The notes under the pieces were generated by a model. It was not told the origin of the DNA. It saw only the letters and a program-made list of their open reading frames with translations, and did no database searches. From Zipacnadum sp036504235 (GTDB lineage Bacteria > Armatimonadota > Zipacnadia > Zipacnadales > Zipacnadaceae): a stretch of 34,348 bases of DNA. The DNA is taken from contig DASXVN010000014.1 of the NCBI GenBank assembly GCA_036504235.1, forward strand, positions 1 to 34,348, written 5' to 3'. Positions 1 to 5,584 of this stretch are shown here, piece by piece; within the stretch, counting starts at the first letter, position 1, and each line of letters starts with the position of its first letter. Both the position numbers and the translations under genes were made by a program.

Positions 1-68
1 TACGTCCCCCGCCGTCGCTGCCCTAGGTTAGCGCTAGCCGCGGCGGGGGACGTAGCCCCCGCCCTACA
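1..68. repeat. Inverted palindromic repeat, 28-bp family, cut by window edge
   Basis: Positions 41-68 carry a 28-bp unit beginning CGGCGGGGGACGTAG and ending CCCTACA. Positions 1-14 are the start of its reverse complement, truncated by the window edge, so this is an inverted pair with a loop of about 26 nt. The identical 28-mer recurs at 1557-1584 and, as a complete inverted pair, at 30050-30124. It lies just downstream of the minus-strand gene at 106-1164 and could fold as a terminator-like hairpin in RNA. Confidence 0.85.
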
Positions 69-105
69 GGGGGAAACGGCCCGGCGTTCAGCCGCCACGT
101 CCGGG

Positions 106-1164
106 CTAACGGTACGGAATCACCGTGAGCTTCATGTCATCCACGAGGAAATCCGCCTGGTCGGACTGGATCGCAAAGGAGCAGCCGGCGTACTCCATGT
201 CGGGGTTGAGGCAGCCGCGGATTACGGAGAGCGTCTGCCACTCGCCGGTTAGCTCTATGCCCTTGCCGCCGTAGTAGCTCCAGTTATTGTCGCGCAGCCA
301 CCACCAGATCATGGGCTGAAGCTTGCCAGTGCCCTTGACGCGGAAGGAGAACTCGGTCAGGCAGTTGTCCAGGTTGACCGGGCGGCTGTTGAAATAGGGG
401 AAGACATAGCCCGCGCCGGGCCGCACCAGGTGCAGGTAGCGCCGGCCGTCCTGCTCGACGATCTCTGGCTTGAGGTCCCCCACGCCGAACACCTTGGGCC
501 CCGGCGCGTATGGCCCGAGGGGGGCGGTGCGGAAGTTGTCCAGGGGAAGCAGGTTCCGGCCGATCAGGGCACGGGTAGCCGGGGTCCCGTTCAGGGGGCC
601 GCGGGGGATTAGCCGCAGCGACTGGAACACCACCTGCGGACCGGGCGGGAGAGGGTCCGGCGAGTTGCTGACCCCGATCCAGACGATCATGCGGTCGGCG
701 CCGGGGGGGACCATGAAGTCCTGCTCGACCAGCGGCATCCCCGGCTGGGCTTCCCGGTAGGTGAACAGCGTTTCATACCCCAGCGGCCGGGCCCCGCGGA
801 AGAAAGTGGCGCCAAACAGCACCATGAACTTGCTGTCCAGCTTCTTGGTGGCCCGGAAGGAGAGCGCGTAGCGGTAGCCCCCCGCCACGGGGAAGGGCCC
901 CGCGCCACAGTAGCGGTAGCGGGTGGGCGGGTCCGCGGCCGGGATGCTGAACTTCATCAACCCCGCGTCCCGGGTGAAGACCCGGTCATAGGCGATATAT
1001 TCAGCGTCGGTGGTGGTGTCAATGTTGCCCGCCCGCCACCGGGTCTCGTTGAGCCCCAGTTTCGAGGCAAAGACGTCAATAGTCGCCGGCGCGGCGAGGA
1101 CGGGGGCCAGGGCCGAGGCGAGCAGAATCAGCGACAAGGTGAGGATACGGGCGATGCGCGGCAT
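106..1164 (-). CDS. Secreted hypothetical protein, probable beta-sandwich/carbohydrate-binding-like
   Basis: A 352-residue protein. It starts with a clear Sec signal peptide: basic MPRIAR, then a hydrophobic stretch rich in Leu and Ala, with likely cleavage after AAPVLA-A near residue 24. The ATG is preceded by GGAG about 6 nt upstream. The mature part has alternating hydrophobic/aromatic strands and many Trp, Tyr and Gly residues (WWWLRDNNWSYYGGKG near residue 290). It has two similar halves, each ending in a strand of the kind seen in galactose-binding-like jelly-roll domains (ending ...FLVDDMKLTVIP). No catalytic motif is visible. The likely role is an exported sugar- or surface-binding protein. 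It stands alone, with repeat DNA on both sides. The function is inferred from fold-like features only; no family was recognised with certainty. Confidence 0.75.
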   Translation of the reverse strand: MPRIARILTLSLILLASALAPVLAAPATIDVFASKLGLNETRWRAGNIDTTTDAEYIAYDRVFTRDAGLMKFSIPAADPPTRYRYCGAGPFPVAGGYRYALSFRATKKLDSKFMVLFGATFFRGARPLGYETLFTYREAQPGMPLVEQDFMVPPGADRMIVWIGVSNSPDPLPPGPQVVFQSLRLIPRGPLNGTPATRALIGRNLLPLDNFRTAPLGPYAPGPKVFGVGDLKPEIVEQDGRRYLHLVRPGAGYVFPYFNSRPVNLDNCLTEFSFRVKGTGKLQPMIWWWLRDNNWSYYGGKGIELTGEWQTLSVIRGCLNPDMEYAGCSFAIQSDQADFLVDDMKLTVIPYR

Positions 1165-1275
1165 GTGGTTCTCCTTGGGCGGGACCAGATAAGCGAACGC
1201 GGGTCAATTCGGCAGAAGGAGGGCGAGGTCCTTGGAGGGGGGGAGAAACGGCAACGGCGGGGAGCCTCACCCCTG

Positions 1276-1298
1276 CCCCTCTCCCTGCGGGAGAGGGG
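1276..1298. repeat. C/G-rich hairpin repeat
   Basis: CCCCTCTCCC (1276-1285) and GGGAGAGGGG (1289-1298) form a perfect 10-bp stem with a 3-nt loop. The preceding CTCACCCCTG matches the left flank of the hairpin at 7599-7621, so the two belong to one dispersed family. There is no U-tract on either strand. Confidence 0.8.
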
Positions 1299-1331
1299 AC
1301 GCCGGAACGGCACGGGCGGGCCGTTGCCGTT

Positions 1332-1467
1332 GTAGGGGCGGCGGTTGGCCCGTCCGCGGGACAATCTCCGCCCGCGGGTTCCACTGATGCACCTGGAGGG
1401 GATGGTTGTAGCTCTACCGCTAGGCGCGGGCGGAGATTGCGGGCAGACCCGCAAATTCCGCCCCTAC
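1332..1467. repeat. Composite 136-bp palindromic element
   Basis: The outer arms GTAGGGGCGG (1332-1341) and CCGCCCCTAC (1458-1467) are reverse complements. Inside them a perfect 15-bp pair, CAATCTCCGCCCGCG (1362-1376) and its complement (1425-1439), encloses a 48-nt centre. Nested arms at this spacing resemble a small non-autonomous element or a large cruciform-forming repeat. No coding content is seen. Confidence 0.7.
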
Positions 1468-1513
1468 GACGGCAGAGGCAAACGGCTTCCCGACCTGGCC
1501 CAGTGGCAGCCCC

Positions 1514-1532
1514 CACCGGCGAGACGCCGGTG
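1514..1532. repeat. GGCG-AGA-CGCC palindromic repeat
   Basis: CACCGGCG, then AGA, then CGCCGGTG, followed by CCAC. The same string is found inside the 3' end of hdrC at 3751-3769. Related versions with other outer bases occur at 5537-5555, 15414-15428 and 19351-19363. Confidence 0.85.
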
Positions 1533-1556
1533 CCACTGACGGCCAAGGCTAACGGC

Positions 1557-1584
1557 CGGCGGGGGACGTAGCCCCCGCCCTACA
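1557..1584. repeat. 28-bp palindrome-family unit, single arm
   Basis: Identical to the unit at 41-68 and to one arm of the inverted pair at 30050-30124. No facing arm is visible nearby. It ends about 20 bp from the stop of the minus-strand gene at 1603-2877. Confidence 0.85.
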
Positions 1585-1602
1585 AACGGCCAACAGCGGC
1601 CG

Positions 1603-2877
1603 TTACTCCCCGCACGTCTCCGAGTCGATCTTCAGGTAGAGCTGGCGCGGGTTGTCGTAGAGCACGCGGCGGGCCATTTCCTCGGCGGTGGAGCGGTTGA
1701 GCAGGTCCTCCTCGACCATGTCGCTCAGGGCCAGGGCCAGGCGGTTGCGGGTGAGCGTGGACTTGCCGTAGACCCACTCTACGCAGTAGGCGTCGGAGAA
1801 GAAGGCGTTCCACTTGGTCATGGGCAGCATCTCCAGCCGGTCGCGGAAAAACTCGGTGAGGGTGCTGGGCGTGAAGGCCGACCACCAGCCGCCGGATACC
1901 CACAGGTTGGGGTAGTGGCGAGCCAGCACCGCGGCCTCGTGGCTCAGCAGGCGCGTGCCCAGGAACAGGTCAAACTGGGTCTCCGCGTAGCGGGAGAAGA
2001 AGGGCACCAGGGCGCGCAGGAACTCGGGCCGGTAGTAGCTGACGTGCGGGCCGCCCGGCTCCATGCGATCTACCCCGCAGAAGAGCTGCACGACGATCCC
2101 CAACTCGCCGCAGACCTCGGCGACGCGCTCGGCGGCGAAGGAGACCAGTTCGTCCTGCTCGGTCTGCTCCATGTGCGTGGAGGCCAGGCTGCGGTGCAGC
2201 AGGGTCTCGGCGCGGCCCTCGTCCACCTGGGTATAGGTCCAGCTTTGCGGCGCCCAGACATGCAGCGCCCGGATCTTCTCCGCCGCGACGAGGAAGCGGA
2301 CGTTCGCGTCAATGGCCTCCGCCAGACCCGCGGCGGAGGTGATGGGACCGTCGCCGATTTTGGCGAGGCACTGCTGAGTGTTGCCCTGCAAGCCGGGGCA
2401 GAACATGTACTCGCCCGTCTCGTAGAGGAAGTAGCGCTCCGGCACCCGGGCCGGCATGTGGAAGGGCGCGCTGACCTGGTCCACGCCGGCCTGATCCAGC
2501 ACGTGGCGCTCCCAGTTGGGGTCCTCCACGTGCGCCTCCACCGCGGCGTATAGCCACTCCCAGTTGCCCTCGTCCACGTACTCGTCGCGGAAGCCGTACA
2601 GGTCGCGCGCCAGGTTGGCAAAGCACCAGTAGTTGACGGTATTGCGGACCAGCTTGAAGTAGGGCGCCACGCGGCGCACCTGCTCGCGGGGGTCCATCGT
2701 GGAGACGCGGTAGTCCTCCATCGGCGCCCCCACGGCCAAGAGGTCGAAGCGCAGCCAGTGGTAGGAGAGAATCTCGGCCAGACTCCGGGCCTGCCAGACG
2801 CCCTTCACCCCCTGGTGGGAGTGGACGTCTACGGCCGGGGTCTCCTGCACCAGACTGCTGAAGTAGTTATCGGCCAT
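1603..2877 (-). CDS. Amidohydrolase / glucuronate-isomerase-like TIM-barrel protein
   Basis: A 424-residue protein of the metal-dependent amidohydrolase superfamily. The first strand carries the metal-binding D-x-H-x-H (VDVHSH, H19 and H21). The C-terminal third has an Asp-bearing strand (FFSDAYCVEWVYGK) and ends with the helix typical of amidohydrolase-2/uronate isomerase relatives (MARRVLYDNPRQLYLKI). Family members are zinc-dependent hydrolases, decarboxylases or uronate isomerases; the substrate cannot be read from sequence. No signal peptide is present, so it is cytoplasmic. The ATG has a GGAGC ribosome site about 10 nt upstream. It is divergent from hdrC with a 307-bp gap between them, and no other sugar-catabolism genes adjoin it. 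The superfamily call is firm and the precise enzyme is not. Confidence 0.8.
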   Translation of the reverse strand: MADNYFSSLVQETPAVDVHSHQGVKGVWQARSLAEILSYHWLRFDLLAVGAPMEDYRVSTMDPREQVRRVAPYFKLVRNTVNYWCFANLARDLYGFRDEYVDEGNWEWLYAAVEAHVEDPNWERHVLDQAGVDQVSAPFHMPARVPERYFLYETGEYMFCPGLQGNTQQCLAKIGDGPITSAAGLAEAIDANVRFLVAAEKIRALHVWAPQSWTYTQVDEGRAETLLHRSLASTHMEQTEQDELVSFAAERVAEVCGELGIVVQLFCGVDRMEPGGPHVSYYRPEFLRALVPFFSRYAETQFDLFLGTRLLSHEAAVLARHYPNLWVSGGWWSAFTPSTLTEFFRDRLEMLPMTKWNAFFSDAYCVEWVYGKSTLTRNRLALALSDMVEEDLLNRSTAEEMARRVLYDNPRQLYLKIDSETCGE

Positions 2878-3184
2878 CGCGGTTCATTGCTCCTTGCCTG
2901 AGGGATACCGTCCCGCCACCGTCCTAAGACGGGGTTCCTTCCGGGATCGGAAAGGTCCTGCCTCGCCTACCGAGGAAGCCGCGAGGGGGTGGGCGCGCCC
3001 TTCTCCCTGTCCCTCGACTCGTGTATAATGCCGGGGACAGTTCAAGGGACGTGCGTCACGCCCAAAAGCTCACCCGCAAGGACCCGCGAGGCGCGCTTTC
3101 TCGTCTAAATGAGTAGAGACAGACTATTTGCAGCCGCCCTCCGGCTCCGCCGGAGCCTGCTTGGCTGCCCCAAGGACCCGCCCC
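2878..3184. other. Divergent intergenic region upstream of hdrC
   Basis: A 307-bp gap between the divergent amidohydrolase gene and hdrC. It contains a consensus-like -10 box at 3024-3029, then a leader of about 150 nt with a short hairpin, CTCCGGC-TCC-GCCGGAG, at 3139-3155, and the hdrC ribosome site AAGGA at 3172-3176. No known riboswitch or T-box signature was recognised in the leader. Confidence 0.6.
3001..3029 (+). promoter_or_regulatory. Probable sigma70-type promoter for the hdr/flx gene run
   Basis: TATAAT at 3024-3029 is a perfect -10 box in otherwise GC-rich DNA. TTCTCC at 3001-3006, 17 bp upstream, is a weak -35 candidate (3 of 6 matches). It points toward hdrC, leaving an untranslated leader of roughly 150 nt. 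It is the only good promoter seen upstream of the redox cluster. Confidence 0.5.
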
Positions 3185-3802
3185 ATGAGAGTACTGGACC
3201 AAGGTCGGGAGTCAACTTCCCACCCGGAATTCGTGGACCTGATCTGCGAGCTTTCCGGCGAGGATGTCCGCAAGTGCTACCAGTGCGGCAAGTGCACCGC
3301 CGGCTGCCCCGCGATGGAGGAGATGGACCTGGCGCCCTCCCAGGTGATGCGCGGGGTGCAGGCCGGGCTCAAGGACCTGGTGCTGGACAGCCGCAGTATC
3401 TGGTGCTGCGCGGGCTGTCAGACCTGCGCGGCGCGCTGCCCCAAGGGGCTGGACCTCTGCCACGTGATGAAGGCGCTCACCAGCGAGGCCTACGCCGAGG
3501 GGCGCACCTCCGCGGCGCCGGATGTGGTGGCCTTCCACCAATCCTTCATGGACACGGTCGGTGTGCTGGGCCGCAACTATGAACTGGGCATGATCGGCCT
3601 GATGAAGCTGCGCACCCGCAACTTCTTCCAAGATATCGGCCTGGGAATGAAGCTATTTGCCAAAGGTAAGATTAACTTACTTCCCGACTACGTGAAGGGC
3701 AACGCCGAGGTGCGGCGGCTGATCCGCGAGAGCCTGGCGAAACGCCCTCACACCGGCGAGACGCCGGTGCCACCGGTCGCGCAGGGAGGGGGATCGCTTT
3801 GA
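3185..3802 (+). CDS. hdrC: Heterodisulfide reductase subunit C-like ferredoxin (HdrC)
   Basis: A 205-residue iron-sulfur protein that passes electrons from HdrA to HdrB. Two [4Fe-4S] motifs are intact: CYQCGKCTAGCP near residue 34 and CCAGCQTCAARCP near residue 76. Both end in Cys-Pro and carry the HdrC spacing. The ATG at 3185 is chosen because AAGGA lies 8 nt upstream; a GTG or TTG start further upstream would add a non-conserved extension. The stop overlaps the hdrB start by 4 nt, implying coupled translation. An oddity is that the last ~18 codons run through a copy of a dispersed palindromic repeat (3751-3769), giving a Pro/Gly tail (HTGETPVPP) with no match to HdrC structure. It is soluble and cytoplasmic. 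The family call is firm. Confidence 0.93.
   Translation: MRVLDQGRESTSHPEFVDLICELSGEDVRKCYQCGKCTAGCPAMEEMDLAPSQVMRGVQAGLKDLVLDSRSIWCCAGCQTCAARCPKGLDLCHVMKALTSEAYAEGRTSAAPDVVAFHQSFMDTVGVLGRNYELGMIGLMKLRTRNFFQDIGLGMKLFAKGKINLLPDYVKGNAEVRRLIRESLAKRPHTGETPVPPVAQGGGSL
3751..3769. repeat. GGCG-AGA-CGCC palindromic repeat inside the 3' end of hdrC
   Basis: CACCGGCG-AGA-CGCCGGTG, identical to the intergenic copy at 1514-1532 including the following CCAC. It is translated in frame as part of HTGETPVPP, so the repeat has extended or replaced the natural C-terminus of HdrC. Confidence 0.85.
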
Positions 3803-4632
3803 CCATCGCCTACTTCCCCGGTTGCTCGGCGGCCTCGACGGGCCGTGAGTTTGCGGAATCTACCGAGGCGCTTTGTGAGGCGCTGGGGCTAGCCCTGGTG
3901 GAAATCCCGGACTGGAACTGCTGCGGCGCGACCTCCGCGGGCGTGCTCAGCCCCCATATGAGCGCGGCGCTGAACTCGCGCAATCTCAAGCAGGCGGCGG
4001 CTCTGGACGCGCCGATTCTCGCGCCCTGCGCCGCCTGCTACAACCGCCTCAAGACCGCGCAACTGGAACTGCGCGAGAAGCCGGCGCTGGCCGCGGAGTA
4101 CGAGGTCCCGGCCAAGGCGCTCAACACGCGCATCATGAACCTGCCGGAGATGCTGCTGGAGTACCCCGGCCTGGAGCGGCTGGCGGAAATGGTGAAGGTG
4201 GACCTGAGCTACCTGCACCCCGGCGCGTACTACGGCTGCCTGATGCTCCGGCCGCCCAAAGCGGTGCAGTTTGACGATGCCGAGCAGCCGACCAGCATGG
4301 AGCGCATCCTGACGGCGGTGGGGCTGCACCCGGTGGACTGGTGCGCCCGCACCGAGTGCTGCGGCGCCTCCCTGGCCAGCACCCGGCCCGGCTACGTCAC
4401 CAACCAGGTAGGCAAGATCGTCTCCTGCGCCAAACGCAGCGAGGCCAACTGCCTGGTAGCGGCCTGCCCGCTGTGCGTGCTGAATCTAGAAAGCCGCCAG
4501 GCGGAGCCCGAGCCGCTGCCGGTGTTCTACCTAAGCGAAATAGTAGCGGCGGCGATAGGCGTAGCCCCGGAAAAGCTAGGCACACAGCGACATTTGTTGA
4601 GCAAGGCGCTGGTCGGGGCGAAAGGGCACTAG
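3799..4632 (+). CDS. hdrB: Heterodisulfide reductase subunit B-like (HdrB), two CCG domains
   Basis: A 277-residue catalytic disulfide-reducing subunit. Each half holds a CCG (cysteine-rich) domain: C9 ... NCCGATSAG ... PCAACYNR in the first, and YGC ... ECCGASLA ... ACPLCVLN in the second. These Cys sets bind the non-cubane [4Fe-4S] clusters that cleave disulfides in the archaeal enzyme. Translation starts at TTG 3799, overlapping the hdrC stop by 4 nt, with GGGAGGGGGA just upstream. The N-terminus MTIAYFPGCSA is typical for the family. The natural bacterial disulfide substrate is unknown; DsrC-type proteins are used in sulfate reducers, but no dsrC is in this window. The downstream neighbour is a hicBA array, not hdrA. 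Confidence 0.93.
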   Translation: MTIAYFPGCSAASTGREFAESTEALCEALGLALVEIPDWNCCGATSAGVLSPHMSAALNSRNLKQAAALDAPILAPCAACYNRLKTAQLELREKPALAAEYEVPAKALNTRIMNLPEMLLEYPGLERLAEMVKVDLSYLHPGAYYGCLMLRPPKAVQFDDAEQPTSMERILTAVGLHPVDWCARTECCGASLASTRPGYVTNQVGKIVSCAKRSEANCLVAACPLCVLNLESRQAEPEPLPVFYLSEIVAAAIGVAPEKLGTQRHLLSKALVGAKGH

Positions 4633-4644
4633 GAGGCGAGGATT

Positions 4645-4929
4645 ATGAACCGGACCTATACCGCAGTATTGCGATCTGAGCCGGAAGGTGGCTTTACCGT
4701 TTTCGTGCCGGCGCTGCGCGGTTGCGTGACTTACGGCAAAGACGTGCCCGACGCTCTCCGCGCCGCCACGGAAGCCATTGAATGCTACCTGCTGGGACTT
4801 CAGGACCTGGGAGAAAAGATACCCGTCGAGGGCAAAGAGCTGACTTTGCTCAGGAGCGAAATGGCCGGAGCGCTGCTTCCCTTCCGGGTTGCGGTGGAGA
4901 TTCCGCAGGAGGTCGCCGAGGTTGCCTAA
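4645..4929 (+). CDS. hicB: HicB-family antitoxin
   Basis: A 94-residue protein with the HicB fold signature: a first strand YTAVLRSEPEGGFTVFVPALRGCVTYGKD, then the amphipathic helix DALRAATEAIECYLLGL. HicB proteins neutralise the HicA mRNA interferase and usually repress their own operon through a C-terminal DNA-binding domain. Here the C-terminal ~35 residues show no obvious helix-turn-helix or ribbon-helix-helix, so self-repression is uncertain. AGGAGG lies 8 nt before the ATG. The gene starts 12 bp after the hdrB stop and overlaps hicA by 8 nt, giving the order antitoxin first. It sits between hdrB and hdrA, an unusual place for a toxin-antitoxin unit. Confidence 0.88.
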   Translation: MNRTYTAVLRSEPEGGFTVFVPALRGCVTYGKDVPDALRAATEAIECYLLGLQDLGEKIPVEGKELTLLRSEMAGALLPFRVAVEIPQEVAEVA

Positions 4930-5146
4930 GCTTCCTCGCGTATCCGGCAAGAGGCTCGCTCGTGTGCTGGAGAAGGCCGGATTCCGGACGGTGCGAATCC
5001 GGGGCGATCACGCCTTTATGGCCCACCCGGATGGTCGCCGCGCCGTGGTGGTTCTTTCGGGCGGGACGCTCCCGGTGGGAACAATTGCCGGGACGATTGC
5101 GGAAGCCGGGCTGACCAGTGCGGACTTGCGGAGGTTGTTGGATTAG
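4922..5146 (+). CDS. hicA: HicA-family mRNA interferase toxin
   Basis: A 74-residue HicA toxin with a dsRBD-like fold and RNA-cleaving activity. Start TTG 4922 is chosen because it gives the classical N-terminus MPKLPRVSGKRLARVLEKAGF and overlaps the hicB stop by 8 nt; starting upstream would add an unrelated Arg-rich extension. The catalytic His is present in RIRGDHAFM (the usual G-S-H-x-x position), followed by HPDGRRAVVVLSGGTLPVGTIAGTI and a C-terminal helix. The usual Ser before the His is Asp here. The length is normal for the family, so the gene looks intact. Expression should be coupled to hicB. Confidence 0.9.
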   Translation: MPKLPRVSGKRLARVLEKAGFRTVRIRGDHAFMAHPDGRRAVVVLSGGTLPVGTIAGTIAEAGLTSADLRRLLD

Positions 5147-5174
5147 CAGATCAGCGGAGGAGGCGAGGGCCGAC

Positions 5175-5372
5175 GTGAAACTCACGTATACGGTCGTGCT
5201 GACCAGAGAGTCCAACGGGACCTACACCGTCGAGGTCCCGGCCTTGCCCGGCTGCCTGACTTTTGGCGAGACCGTGGCGGAAGCGTTGCTGATGGCGGAG
5301 GACGCTATCCAATTGTTCGTCGAGGCCCTGGGGGCGAAGGGGAAACCTGTGCCGGCCGCCACGGGTGCCTAA
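5175..5372 (+). CDS. Short second HicB-like protein
   Basis: A 65-residue HicB-domain protein (YTVVLTRESNGTYTVEVPALPGCLTFGETVAEALLMAEDAIQLFV, residues 5-50). It is a complete HicB N-terminal domain with almost no C-terminal region, so it probably lacks DNA binding. Start GTG 5175 is chosen for the purine-rich ribosome site GGAGGAGGCGAG at 5157-5168 and for the family-like beginning MKLTYTVVL. It begins 28 bp after hicA, making a hicB-hicA-hicB' trio. It could be an extra antitoxin, an antitoxin for a HicA elsewhere, or an orphan HicB-like regulator. Confidence 0.82.
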   Translation: MKLTYTVVLTRESNGTYTVEVPALPGCLTFGETVAEALLMAEDAIQLFVEALGAKGKPVPAATGA

Positions 5373-5470
5373 GCCGTTGCAGGGGCGGCACCTACGCGTG
5401 CCGCCCGCTCGGCGCGACGCAGGGGGGCGTGCCGGCGCGTTCTCATTATGGAAGCAAGTTAGTGGTGGGC

Positions 5471-5503
5471 GCGGGCGGCGGACGTAGCCGCCGCCCCTAC
5501 GCG
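5471..5503. repeat. Palindromic repeat GGCGGC..GCCGCC
   Basis: A GGCGGCGGACGTAGCCGCCGCC palindromic core split around ACGTA, followed by CCTACGCGG. It is a diverged relative of the 28-bp family (shared GGACGTAGCC centre). It lies in the 212-bp gap between the short hicB-like gene and hdrA. Confidence 0.7.
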
Positions 5504-5536
5504 GAAATGACACGAGCTGGACTGTGCTACCCGAGA

Positions 5537-5555
5537 GACAGGCGAGACGCCTGTC
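5537..5555. repeat. GGCG-AGA-CGCC palindromic repeat upstream of hdrA
   Basis: GACAGGCG-AGA-CGCCTGTC, followed by CTACTGAACAT and then the hdrA start 30 bp later. A half copy with the same right flank precedes the flxB-like gene at 10797-10820. Confidence 0.8.
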
Positions 5556-5584
5556 CTACTGAACATCTGACTGAGTGAACAACT

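Larger units (their letters stand above)
1165..1602. other. 438-bp gene-free gap filled with palindromic repeats
   Basis: No credible gene lies here on either strand. The gap holds, in order, a CCCCTCTCCC/GGGAGAGGGG hairpin (1276-1298), a composite palindrome (1332-1467), a CACCGGCG-AGA-CGCCGGTG palindrome (1514-1532) and a 28-bp unit (1557-1584). Short reading frames across it have low-complexity Arg/Pro-rich translations typical of repeat DNA. Confidence 0.8.

Noticed and set aside
3109..3184. Longer HdrC with an upstream start
   Set aside because: The upstream codons run through the leader hairpin and encode a non-conserved segment, whereas ATG 3185 has AAGGA at ideal spacing.
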